Shown here one piece after another: positions 19,486 through 31,400 of a stretch of 64,000 nt of DNA (position 1 is its first letter; each line of letters begins with the position of its first letter). Source of the DNA: Strobilurus pachycystidiatus (taxonomy: Eukaryota; Basidiomycota; Agaricomycetes; Agaricales; Physalacriaceae); NCBI GenBank assembly GCA_019915135.1, contig JAHLMK010000006.1:1860001-1924000 (forward strand), read 5' to 3'. The translations under genes were made by a program, and so were the position numbers. Below the pieces are notes generated by a model. That model was not told the DNA's origin. It was given only the letters and a program-made list of their open reading frames with translations, and did not search any database.

Positions 19486-22400
19486 TCAAAGCAGCTTAGC
19501 CCGGCGCCAGTACTCCAGCCACTTATTGAAACCCGCCTCCGTCAGAAGATCTACGTTCTTCCGGCTAGCCAGGGTCGTTTCAAGGCGCGGAAGCCCAAAG
19601 CATTCCCGATTCGTCGAAGGGGGTCTCCGACTGATGGCTTCGAAGAATGGTAGGAGATTTCTGGTAGAAAGAGCGTCGGCGCTCAACGAGGACGCCTGGA
19701 TCAGCGCGAGCCAATTGTCGTAAGGAACAACCTTGACATGAAGACTTGAGGCAATGGCAGAGGCGAGCTCGGACCATTCCACCGGCTTTGGATGAACGAG
19801 GTGAGATGTGGAAAGCAGAGAGTCATCGAGAGAGTCGGTGATGATTTTTCTAGCGACGTTGATGGGAATCCACGATACAACCTGTGCGGGTCAGAGTGAA
19901 ATAAGATGCTTCGCAATCCATTACACATACCCCGTGTTGCGCTGGAAGACATCCGAGCACTGAGGCGCTCTTTATTAATGCCGGAAGCCACTCCTTTACA
20001 TTCCAATACCCGTTGACTCCTCCGCTGAGTTGGCCGACGCGAACAACCTGATACTTGAGACCGGGAGCAGTGCGAATCAGTTCCTCGGCGACCCACTTCG
20101 ACGCGCCATAACCTGTCTCTGAGGCATAGGCCGCGTCAACGGGCTTCTCCTCAAGTGGAATGTCGGAGGGTGCGTCTATAGAAGAGCATCAACTTTGAAT
20201 ATGAATCGAGTACGATGTTTGCTTACTCGCAAAGACAGAGATTGAACTGATGAATGTGAGGTGCGCCTGGATCATCAGTGATTGTTTGACCAGATCATGT
20301 ACATCGCGAATATTGGGCTCAAAGGATGATAGCTCAAGATTGAAATCGACGCGCCAGGCTAGAAGACCGTCAGATATCATTACAGTACTCTGACACTGAA
20401 ACAGACCGTTGTGAATGATATGTGTCACGTCCTCCAACATCTAGTTCAAGGGTGTGTTCAGTAATGTCCCATGGAAAATGATCTCGAATCGCACCGGTAA
20501 GTTCTCCATCTTGTCTGTCTCGATGAAAGTTAGGCTATCGGAGTGCAGCAGCCCAACATCGAGACCCATTTCCGTCATTGACTTCCTCTGTCGTTTCTCC
20601 GATGACCCTCTCCCAAATCTGTTCACTGCGTAGACCTTTGCAATGTCCAGATTGACAAGAAGAGCTGCAAGGATATGACATCCCAAGCCTCCCGTCGTCC
20701 CAGTCAGCATTACAACCTTGTTCGTGCTTTTCGTTCTGTCCTGTTCTGTATTGAGTACAGTCCCTTTTGTGGAGTACTTCTCGACCATCGCATGCATTTC
20801 CGCTATCTTTGACAACTCCGAGGAAACCGGTACGCCACAAGCCAGTGAAGACACAAAGATCGCGAGCCTGAATACCGTCGGATAAGTATAAACGAAGTTG
20901 CTTGTGGTTTTGGGCTCTCCGATGTCAGTCTCGAGCGAATGAAGTAGAATATTCCTGATCCACGTGGCCTTAAGGCTATCACAGCCATGCTGGAAGAAGT
21001 CATCATCGTCTCCTATGGGTTGGGTCAGAACCTGCATGACCACAGCCCGAACGAAATTTATTGTCTTAGTGAAATCTTCCCAAGAAGTTGAGGGTGATAG
21101 TGCAGCCTGCGTTTTCTCGTTGACCGTTTCATACAGAGCTTCGATTTCGGGCGCGTAGTCATTGATGATGGCTTGACGTCTATGCGTGGCATGTAAGACA
21201 AGGGCACGATAAAGAGCGCCCAAACTCACCTCGCCGTGTTCTTAGCCGTGTACGTGAAAGGCTTGTCCGGCTTCGCGACCAGAAGCATCTACATTATAAC
21301 GTGTTCAATGCCATAGAAGAAGGTCAGATACGCTCACGTACCTCCTTGAAGACACGAGAGAATTGAGGCGCAAACTCATTCATGACTTCTACAGTCGGCC
21401 TATCAGTAGTCGTCAGCGCGCTGCAGGCAATCCTAGCTAGCTGCAGGCAATCCTAGCTAGCCAAAACCTACCATATGAGGTCCCGGAACGCTCCCAGGTC
21501 CTTTGCCTCGAGGAAGAACTCAGGCATCGGCTCAATAAGAACGCCTGCTTGAAACCGGCCGTGGCCAAAAATGACTGCCGCTCGAAGATGAGGATCTTGT
21601 ATCAGGATTGCTTCTGCTAATTCATTAGACATTAACGTCTCTTCGAGGAGATATTAGTTGCATACACATCGGGCCTGGGTTGGTCTATGTAGAAGTACGT
21701 TGGCAAAGCAGGGCGTGAGTGTAAAAGAAGATGGGGTACACACTTTCTCTCCTGTGCTATGCACAATCTGGTCATCCGACCTCCCGTATACCCTCCAAAG
21801 ACCCACTTTCTTTGGATGCGGTTCCAACAGGTCAGAACATGCAAAGGCGCCAACGCCATCTACTTGGATGTCGATGATCGAGGGGTGCGTGCATTCAGTC
21901 TCCTGTATGTGTCCGTGTCAACTCCATTTTGAGATCAGGGATCAGATACGTACCAAAGCCGCGTACTCAAACAGGCCGTCGTGCTTCTCAATCATGTGTA
22001 CCTCAACCACGCCGCTTATGAACTTGAAGTAAGCCCAGTCCTGAGGAGTAGTGTCCGATTCTATGAAATTGCACGTGTATTCGGAAGAACGAAGGAATAG
22101 TCAGGGAAGAAGGCTGAACGTACCAAGGAATAGCTCGTTCACGAAACCCAGCTCCGTGCTAAAAGCAAAGACGATAGTCAGACTCTGGTCGCGCTGACGC
22201 TGTTGACTTACGATCCATATACCGTGTATATCGCAACTCTACTCTCGGTAAGGTGATTTCCGGCCTCTGGGCTAAGCGGTCCGCCACTGTAGATCTGGGT
22301 GACGTTTATCTATCAAGACTCGATCTGTGAGAAAGAAAGTTTGAGTACATACAGCGCCTGTTCGCGACGCTAACCACTCGACACATTCGGGGCTTTTGGC

Positions 22401-23569
22401 CCAGGTCTACGTTTGCCATCAGGTGTGAAGAAGCACGTAAAATCGGTGGATTTCACTTACCTCATAGAACGATGGAACACAGACAGTATAATTACAATGA
22501 GCAGCTTTTGCCGCCACAAACACGTTATCGGGCGTTGGCAAGACCGCCGGCTCCTGTGGCTCAAACACGGCCAGAGTCGTTCCCGTCGTTGACTGAATTC
22601 AATCAACGTAAGCAGCCGCCGTGGAACATGAAAGAAGGCGAACACGTACAGCCCAAAGTAGCTGCCCCACACCGATAACATGAAACATGGGAACTGCGTG
22701 GATGGCAAATGTCAGGCCACATAGATCGCGGTTGGTGTAGTGGAGAAAGAGGGAGGCTTCGGCGAGCTTCTGACGCGTCCAGGGGATGGGTTTGGGGAAT
22801 GCGGTCGAGCCTGGTTCCAATAGTCATTAAGTTTAGTGTCACTTGTGGAGGTTAGGCTGTAAAGTGCTGTACCTGAAGAATGAAGATACATCAAAATCGT
22901 CGTTTCCGAGTTGGGATGGACGTATGGTACATCGCATTTGGATCGAAGGATATCCTCTTCTCGGGCCTGAAAATAGTCCTCGAAGGTAGGCATAACCGAG
23001 GTCGTTGTGATCGTGCTCTCCGAGTATTGTGTTCGTAGGAGAATTAGTGCCTCTGTCGCCAGTTCCTGCATCGATCTGACCCGGCCAACAAGAATGTGGG
23101 CGACGTTGACCTTGGAGAGCAGATGGGCAACTGCGGCTGGCGAATTACGAGGCGAGATGGGGAAGACGATAAAGTTTGCGCGAAGCACGGAGGTGATGGT
23201 CGTCGAATATGTGATACTGTCTGAGAAAGGAGTGCGTAAGTACAAGGATCAGTGATGGACGATTCGATGATTTTACTGACCAGACATCGCAAGGATAGCC
23301 ACAACCGGACGAGCTCCGGGGTCAGAGTCAGGAGGTTGGAAAGCTTGTCTTATCATTCGCGCCCCGCGAGCTGTCGCGGCAGCAGCCTCTGACCAGCGGA
23401 CAGTCTGTAGAGATCCGGCGGCTCTCCGAAAGATGAAGAGAGCATGATTGGGTGAGAACTGTGTATGCCATTCGTATATCTCGGGAAGACCCAGGGATCC
23501 ATCGAGCGGTGGTGGCAGAAAGGTTGGGCTAGAAAGACCTTGGGTGCGAGGCCGAATAGAGGGAGACAT
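19486..23569 (-). CDS. Adenylate-forming reductase (A-T-R, NRPS-like), full length
   Basis: A multi-exon gene (about 14 short introns) reading through in the order adenylation, thiolation, reductase. Adenylation: HSSGSTAFPKPIPWTR (A3 core), then AVPMFHVIGVGQLLW, GGPLSPEAG, VYGSTELGFV and a C-terminal part with GRSDDQIVHSTGEK. Thiolation: FFQHGCDSLKATWIRN with the phosphopantetheine Ser present. Reductase: nucleotide loop VVMLTGTTGGLGCHI, then TFISSISVFA, the YGASKWVAEEL Tyr/Lys catalytic pair, VRVGQLSG and the end YWRRAKLL. Such enzymes activate a carboxylic acid as acyl-AMP, load it on the carrier and reduce it to an aldehyde, as alpha-aminoadipate reductase does; basidiomycete AFRs act in secondary metabolism. 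The substrate cannot be read from sequence. The start at 23,569 (MSPSIRPRTQGL) is the first in frame. A 20-bp tandem duplication sits in one intron. Confidence 0.85.
21421..21460. repeat. Perfect tandem duplication of 20 bp in a reductase intron
   Basis: CTGCAGGCAATCCTAGCTAG occurs twice in immediate succession, within the intron between the exons ending FRDLIW and starting PTVEVM. It lengthens the intron without touching its splice sites. Confidence 0.9.
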
Positions 23570-24317
23570 TCTAACATTCTGACGTTCAACGTCGGCGACA
23601 CTTATAGCTATTAGCTTACAGATTTAGTAGTGACGTACATGCGGGAGTTCATCAGATGATTTGAATACCGCCGTGATGTCGATGCTTGTGCATATTCACA
23701 GCGACCAGTGGCGCAGCACGGGCATAACAGACTTCCAGTATTGACCGCAGTGTTACGAGTCTTTACTAGCTGGAGGGAAGATGGCATGGATATCGTGGTG
23801 TTCTGGTCAGCGCAATTCAAACCACTGGTTCAAAGTGCATGATAGCAATTTTGGGATGGTCGGAAGATAACAACCTTCTTCGCATAGACGCATCCGAAGT
23901 AGAGGTCTTCGAGTAAGTACGGAAACAGAGATGTTGGCATACCAATGGCGGTCGGAATCCACGAGCAGATATAAGCGGAAGCCCAACTCACAGAGATCAC
24001 CATTTGAGAGAGGTCATGATGAGGTTGGAGGAAAAAAAGCAAGCCCTCCCTGACATGGCGGGCGCGGAAACTCGGGCCGGTGATAAGTTGCCCGAAACGG
24101 TCCGCATGCGCTCTTTCTTCTTTACCTCAACATGCTCAGAAAGACGGCCGTCTCTCTTTGCTTTCAACTCTCTTATGAGACCCATGATCATTGCACAAAC
24201 AAGGTCGTGCCTCAGGAAGAAAGGTTATGCGAGCATAGGACACAAGAGTGCGTGTTCCTTGTCTTTTATTGTACTTATAGTCGTTCTTAGTTTATTCAAA
24301 TGCCTTCAGCTAAGTTA
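23570..24317. other. Spacer between reductase and glycosidase
   Basis: This holds the 5' flank of the reductase and the 3' flank of the glycosidase. No supported gene was seen; frames here have no recognisable content. Confidence 0.5.
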
Positions 24318-26697
24318 TCATAACGCCTTGCTCAGCCCTTCCACGTGTACGGTCCACCCAGACGACGGGAATCCCGGTGCTTTCGAGCGGCCACTACCAT
24401 CCCAGCCTTCTGCCATCATAGCGACAGCGTACAGGAGACCGCCAGACCCAGGGAAATACGGTGTTGGTACCCTGACGCCGCCGATGGGCATCCCGACGTC
24501 GTCGAACTGGAACAGAGGGTCCAGTAACCAGTCGACCGCTTGGTCTAGGTCTCCGTTACGCGCAGCGGACATCGCCAACATCGGGAAATCCCACCTAAAC
24601 AAGTCAGTTGTCGTGTAAGCTGGCGAAAGCTCTTACTCACCCCCAGCAATTCGTTAGATTCCAGTTCTGCACCACTTTTGCTGCCGTCGCACTCGCAATG
24701 TCCAGATCCACGCCAGGTGTCTTCGGCAGCCACCCATGCAACCCAACCAGCGCCGGGTGATCGTTCGTATAGTCCGGATCTGTCCAGAAAGTGTTCTCCA
24801 GGCCCTCGTATACCTTATAGGTCCCGTTGTCGACCGGAAGAGGCGCGAGATTATCCTTGACCAGCGTCCAGTTTGCCGGGACCTTCTTCCCTAGATGCGT
24901 CATCCACTCCTCCGCATATCCCAGCCCCAGGTTCCAGTACGCCAACTCGAACGACGGGTTTGTCGTCACGTTCGGGCTCGTATCCTCGCTCACAACGTAC
25001 ATTGGCGGACCCAGATCATATACTTCCGTCGAAGTGTTCCACCACGCGAAGCTTGCCATCCAATCCGCCGTCTCCCTCACCACGCTCTCCCACTTAGTCA
25101 GTGTCTTATGCGTCGGTTTAGCGCGATACTCGTATTGCGCAAAGACCAGAGGATGCGGTTGCTGCCAGATGAGGAGGTTGTTGATCTCACCGGGCGTGGA
25201 GCGGCCAGAGGGATCGGTCATCTTAGGCCAACGAGCACCAGCAGACCAGCCTTGCTGTACCTGGGCGCGGGCGATGGAGGAGGTGAGGATGGATGCGTAG
25301 ATGGGAGTGGAACGAGAAAGCAGATCCCAGTTGTTCCAGAGAGCCCAGTGCGCGCTGTGCCAGAAGTACATCTCCATGTGGAATTTTCTAGGAGACGTCG
25401 GTCGAGGTTACAAAGAAGCTTCCAATTTGCTTACCCATACTACAAATGAGTCAGTCGCTGTCCACGACCGCTTATTCTGAAAGGACTCACCCATCCATCG
25501 TTCGCTAGGCCGGACTGTTTTACATATAAGTCAACGCGAATGGGTTACGAAATTACACAAACTTACCTCCTGTGGAGGCGTATCACCGGCTTCGTTCACT
25601 CGCATCAAGTACCGCGACAAGATGATCCTCCGTTGCAATTCTTCCGCGCGCGAATCAGTAGATCCCGTAACAAGGTCGACAAACCCGCTCTCCGTCCAAA
25701 AACTCTTCCAGCCCACCCTCGACGATGCCTCAACCTCCGAATAACGGGGCACCTTATCAGCCCCTTGCACACCAAAGTTAACTGCCAACGAAAATGTTTT
25801 CGCATGACTAGTGGGCGTCAGACTGTACCGATGGGCATCAGGTGAATCCCTCGCGATGATGAACGGGCTGCCGGCGAGCGATGTCACGAACGACGCGTTG
25901 TTCATGACATGGGTGATCGCTGCGTCGACCCCACCCCGCCAATCTCTGTGTAGACTCGTAGTGTGGTTCGCGGTCATGTTGAACTTCCCCACGAATGGCG
26001 CGCTAAATTTGGACGAGCCGTCGTTCCAGGGAAAGTCGATGAAGACGCCAAGCTGTCCGGACGCGACGAGGGGCGAAGAGACGGATATCCCGACCGTGTC
26101 CTCTTCTTGCGCGCAAGTCGTCTTGATCGTGACCGAAGTGCTGGCGAACGTGAACGTGCTCGTGATGATACCCGTCCAGAGGTCCAGTTCCTGCTTTGTA
26201 CCCTCCAAATCCGCTTCAGTAACATTCATCACTGCTCCGTCTCCATCACGAAACAGCAGTCCCACTCGCCCGAGGTTCACGCGATTCGGGTTCGCGATAA
26301 GCCACTGCATGATAGCGGCATCGTCTCCTCCGAAGTCGTACTCCACCAAACGGCCGTGATTGTCCCAACTGACGCCGTGGTAATTGTCGATATCCTGTTG
26401 GGTCTTCCCGGCAGGTAAGGAGTCGTTCTTCCATCCCCAGGAGGACATGGTGGCGAAGGGAAGGAAGGTCTGCAGACCAGTGACGTCCGTCCCAAAAGCG
26501 AAGTTGCCGTTACCGACTTGCATTGGCGTTGAGGCGGAAGATGCGTTGCGGGTGGGGTTGTAGCGCGTGACGACGGCATGGCGGTTTATGGCGGCGTGGG
26601 GGTTTATGGCGGCATTGGCGCAAGGCAAGAGGAGGGCAAGTGCAAGGACAATGTTCGAAAAGGGGTTACTCGTTAGTTTGAGCGCGAGCGCGAACAT
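24318..26697 (-). CDS. Secreted six-hairpin glycosidase-like enzyme, 727 aa
   Basis: Exons 26,697-25,567; 25,514-25,491; 25,439-25,435 (5 nt); 25,387-24,641; 24,594-24,318 sum to 728 codons in phase. MFALALKLTS...LLLPCANA is a signal peptide; this start is preferred over an upstream in-frame ATG at 26,886 because that would bury the signal. The N-terminal half (VGNGNFAFGTDVTGLQTF) is a beta-sandwich-like domain; the C-terminal half (DGWYGKFHMEMYFWHSAHWALW, NNLLIWQQPHPLVFAQYEYR, ELAYWNLGLGYAEEWM) has the aromatic-rich helices of (alpha/alpha)6 glycosidases near GH65/GH95-like families. Many NxT/NxS sites fit an extracellular enzyme. The exact CAZy family and substrate are not resolved. Confidence 0.8.
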
Positions 26698-27192
26698 GGC
26701 AGGCCTCTTGGAAGAGGGAACATGGCGGAAGTGGTTATATGTTGTCGGTCGGGCCGGACGCGCGCACTCGTGACGCTGTGTCAATTTGATATCTTGGCGA
26801 AATGACCTCTTGCCCAGCTCTTGCCTGCCTCTTGCTGAATGCTTAGGAGGAGAGATCGTTTCCTCTAGGAACGCCGTGGGGTACAACGAACGCAGTAGAA
26901 CTTCTACTGTGTTGTGGCGAATGTATGTCCTCCCTGTCTAGTTGCGCGAACCTACTCCCGACAGCGACGCCGGGGGCCGGTAATTCCTATTCCTCAATCT
27001 TGCTCCTGTCTCATGCTCGGATTGTCGCGTGTCAAAGCAATCGAAATCTCCAAGACTCGAAGTGTTTTGCCAATTTGACATGTACTTTTTCAACTGGACC
27101 GTGGACGAGGTGGCCAGCCCGTCAATCACGAGTACAGGTTCGAAAAGAATTTGTATTCGCCCCGTCCTCTCCACATACACACTTCATAACGT
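26698..27192. other. Spacer, nothing recognised
   Basis: The spacer lies between the 5' end of the glycosidase and the 3' end of the broken reductase. The plus-strand frame at 27,029-27,418 overlaps the reductase remnant and is most likely a shadow. Confidence 0.4.
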
Positions 27193-28471
27193 TCATGTAC
27201 GTAGCCAGCCATCTACCCATCTCCTTGTATTGCGGCTGGTCAGGGAGCATAGCTCCTTGGTTGACATGAAAGCAGCACTTATACGGGGGAAGCCAAAAGC
27301 TTCGCATTTCTTTGCCTTGTGTCCCTCGATGCTTTCGAAGAAGCTGAGATGCTTCTTCGCTGGTAGCGTAGCACCGTCCAGCAACGAAGCTTGTAACAAG
27401 CGAAGCCACTGTCCGTAGGATAGTACAGGGACCCGAAGCCGCCTCGAAATGGCACGGGCAAGAGCAGACCACGGAACAGGGTTTGGATGAACAAGGTGGT
27501 AAATGCGTACCGGCTCGTCGAGTGAACGTGCAATGATACCTGCAGCTGAGTCCACAGGGACCCAAGAGACGTTCTGCAATACCCTTTCGCGTAAGGAAGA
27601 TCGTGCAACAATCAATCATGAGCTTACCCCATCCCAACTTGGTAGACAACCGAGTACCGACGCGCTCTGCACCAAAGCGTGTACCCAGTCCCCAGAGTCA
27701 GAAACCCACGACCCATCCACGGCACCGCTCAGGTGCCCAACTCGAACGATTTGGTATTTGAGATGGGGCGCACTTTGAACCAGCTCCTCACCGATCCATT
27801 TCGACGCACTGTAACCTGAACCTACCGCGTAGCTAGCATCGATGAGCTTTTCCCGCAGCGGCCCAACGTCTGTAGGTGTATCTAAACTGAGAGTTCAGCA
27901 AATAGAGAATATATTCTTTCTCGGTAAACTGACTAGTGAAGACACTGGCGGAACTAATGAAGGTTAGTTTGGCGCGAGTCCGCATGGAGAGGTCGATGAT
28001 GCCTCGCAGATCACGGATGTCGGATTCGAATCCGGATAGACCAAGGTTGAAGTCCGTTCGCCATGCTGCGTGACACCCAAGTCAGTCGGCGCCAGTCGAC
28101 GCGATGAACAGAGCAAACCATTGTGGATGATATGGGTCAGCTCGAGCAGCATCTGGAGTAAAGCCATAGTTGAGTCGGCGTCACCACAAGAGAGCAGTAC
28201 TTGCCGGTATTGCCTCGACCGTGTACTCCTCTGTTTCTACCAACGAAAGCTTCCCCAAATCGAGAGGATGAATGTATATCCCACGTCGCGCCATCGCTTT
28301 CCGCTGCCGCTCCTTCAGAGGTACCGGCCGAGGTTGATCCACAGCGTAAACAATAGCGTTCATCGGGTCCGCCAAAAGCTCTGCAAGGAGATGACACCCC
28401 AAATCGTCCGTCGTAGCCGTCATCAAGACCACTTGAGGCGAGCCCCCCTCCTTGACAATGGGGAGGTGCAA
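27193..28471 (-). pseudogene. Reductase-domain half of a split adenylate-forming reductase
   Basis: Minus-strand exons give the R domain in order: SPQVVLMTATTDDLGCHLL (nucleotide loop, with TGTTGG changed to TATTDD), LELTHIIHNGLL, FNLGLSGFESDIRDL, LTFISSASVF, GSGYSASKWIGEELV (Tyr/Lys pair kept), VRVGHLSGAV, LGCLPSWDG, NVSWVPVDSAAGIIARSL and an end at 27,193. The glycine-rich loop lacks two of the usual Gly residues. Its T domain lies 3.6 kb away at 32,073-32,543 on the same strand, separated by an insertion with a transposase-like gene. No adenylation domain was found next to either half. Probably non-functional. Confidence 0.75.
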
Positions 28472-28473
28472 TC
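28456..28473 (+). repeat. 18-bp inverted repeat, left arm, at the edge of the insertion
   Basis: CAATGGGGAGGTGCAATC here is the exact reverse complement of 32,110-32,127. The match extends outward by three more bases (TTG) after a single mismatch. The right arm is part of the T-domain linker coding sequence (VNGEVQSS), so the left arm looks like an inverted copy of host gene sequence. Confidence 0.8.
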
Positions 28474-31400
28474 CTCGGTAAGACCACGGCGGCTGACTAA
28501 GCGGACAGCCACATCATTTCGTGAAGCTCGCCCGTCCCTCTGACTCTTACACTCATACACGTCCGATATCCCTTGTAAACACGTATATCTCGTATCTCAG
28601 AGGTATGCTATTGTAATTCAACTAATTATAAACAAAAATAGTGTCAAAATACATCAAATTTAATACATTCACCACTGTCCCGCCTCCTTCCCAGTGTTCC
28701 CACCACATTACCCTCAAGTACTGCCCTCGACAACTCCAGTAATCTCAGCCAGAGGAGCATCGTTCCGAGGAGGACGCGGATCGCGTCCGCCCTTGCGCGA
28801 CACCGCCTCCAGCAACGCGTCAACACGCTCCTTCTGCCCTGCCTGCCCGGGGTTCTTCAGCTTTCCCACTGCCGGGACGTCCTTGTCGTACTTCCGCCAT
28901 ACCGCAAGTTGCGGAAGAATACTCTTGACGTTCAAGGCCCGTATCTCGTTCGGATCCGTTACCAAAACGACTTGGTAATGCTGTTCCAGCCGCTCTCTCT
29001 CCTTCTTCTCGTCCTCGGCCACCTTGACCTTCTTTGCTGCGACGGCTGCCTCATCTGCCTCTGCGATCTCTCTGCGTCGCTTCGCCTCTGGTCTACTTGC
29101 CAGGTACTCCCGCGCCATCATGCGGAGATACTTCTCATCCTCTTCTGTAAGATTCTCCTTCATCCACTTCGCTGTCCCGTTGTTCTCAAACATGAATCGT
29201 GCATTCATCTGATGAGCTGTCAGACGCGGCTTTCGGCGCATCCAGACACGCATGGCACCCAGGGCTCCCTCGTTGAAGTCATTTGTGGCTGGCATCCACG
29301 CTGCTTCGCGTTCCTCGGCCGTCAACCCATCGATGATCCCTCCCTCCGCAAACTCTGATGCAAAACGCGTCCACGTCTCCAGGTAACCCTTCAGGAATGC
29401 GACTAATGCGCCGCGTATATGTGGGAGGGTAGGAGTGAGAGCCTTGATCTTCTCGATGACATCTCGATTTTGGAACGCCTTCCCATCGAACGTCGACTTC
29501 TCTGCAGTGGGATTGTCGAGAAGGAGGTCGGGATTGTCAAGGACTTTCTCGACAAAGGCGATGACTTTCTGATGCAGCGGTCCCAGGTCAAGATGGTTGA
29601 CGTGTTCCAATCCAGGTCCGCGAACATAAAGCATGTATGGATGACTGAAGCACTGTGAAATCAATGCGAGGATGGTCCATTCGGTGATAGTAGGCACATC
29701 ATCAAGGGCAAGGTAAAAGTTCTTCTCGATGTTTGTGAACCCTGGCTTATCCTTCTTGAACAGAACGACCTCCATGAAGCGCTTGAGAACGTCTTTGTAG
29801 AGGAGAATGAACTCGGAGGCCTCGCACGTCGACTGGAATCGGGTGTTACTGGTGTCGGGGTAGGGATCCGCAAAGCCCAGCTCACGCTCCAGGTAATACT
29901 TGAATGTGTTCTGCTGCCCGCGCTTATCGTCCTTGTTCCTGAAGAGAAGACCTCCGAGCATTGCAGCATGAGCGCCTCCGCGACGCGAGATACTGGCAGC
30001 ATGGAGTTCAGCCTCTGTAGGATCCGCGCCAGAAGTAGCGTGAGCAAGGACTGCCGCATTATCCTTGTTCGCCAGCAGGAGCGGCGGCACGAGTCCCATT
30101 GCCTCCCAGAACTCCTGCATTGCCTTGTCCCCACCCTTGATGGTGTTGAGGTCTTTGTGCATGCAGCAGCCGCCCCAGACGAACAGATCAAACTTTCGCT
30201 TGTCTTCCGGGGAGAGTGCAGCGTACTCCTCGCCGCCAACCCGCTTCGATAGCTCGCACATCACTTCCTCATCCATCGACCTAACCTCCTCTCTCGACAT
30301 CTTCATGTACGCCCCAATTCCACCGCGCTCGTCAATCACTTCCTCCTTCACGAGCATGAATAATGCCGCAATCTCCGGAGCGGGCATACTCTTCAGCTTC
30401 TGTGTCCCTAGCTTCTCGTCACGGACTGAGGTTTTCCAGTCCTTCAGGAAGTCGTTGTGCTGCTTTTTGACGTCCTTCGCATGGTCGCCATTTGTACCGC
30501 GGAGCTTGTCAACAAATTGGTCGCTGTGAAAGCGAAGTCCGGTGCGCGTTGCCAAGGGACTAGCATTCCATGCGTCTCCGAACCGGTCAAGGCGAGTTTT
30601 GAGTCCCTCAAACTGAGTCTTTGCGCTTTTATCGGTTGTAGAGTTAACGCCAAACGTTCGCAGCTTGTGTACTCCATCAACCTTGACAGCCATCGTGCGA
30701 GAGACATATTCGATGTGCAGATGACTCGTTCCATCGCTACTGTACGTCAAGTCTATATTTGTTGCGACTATTAGCTGATGGTGCTTGGAAGGATTGAATG
30801 GAACGTACCAGGCGTATCAATGATCTCTTTCGCCATCTGCATCTCGGACGCTATTCCACCCTCTGCAACAACACGTTGAACCGTCCATGTACTCATGACG
30901 CGGTTGACCCTCTTCCCCATCATTGCAGCTATCTGTTGAATGACACGCCCAACATTCTTCTCCGCGGTTCCAGAGCCGACCAGGAGGCGCGCCATCGCAC
31001 GAGCTTTGCGCGTATAGAAGCCATGACTATAGACGCAGAGCTTTCGGCCCTTCTCCAAGGTTTGTCGACGTGTCCGAGTAATGGCGCGCTTCAGCACCCC
31101 TTTGGCACGCGTGCACATCTTCTGGAGCGCCCATTTCTCCTCCCTGCACTCCTCCAGTGTCTTTTTCAATGCAACAAACTTTCCTTCCCATCCCAGAAGG
31201 CGCGTGTTCAGGTCTTCCATCTCGCAATGATTGCGTCGCAGCTGACCCCGTAATCCCGCCAGTTCGCGTTTATATTGCGGGACTGCAACCTTTTCAAAGT
31301 TCCTATGCTGCCCCACTAGCACAGCTATCCTCTGATCCCGCCGACGTCTCTTTTGCTGCTGGACACGAAGCTTTTTCTCTAGAGCAATGTTTCGTGCTTC

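Noticed and set aside
24004..24618. 204-codon plus-strand frame beside the glycosidase
   Set aside because: It overlaps the last glycosidase exon in antisense and has no recognisable motif.
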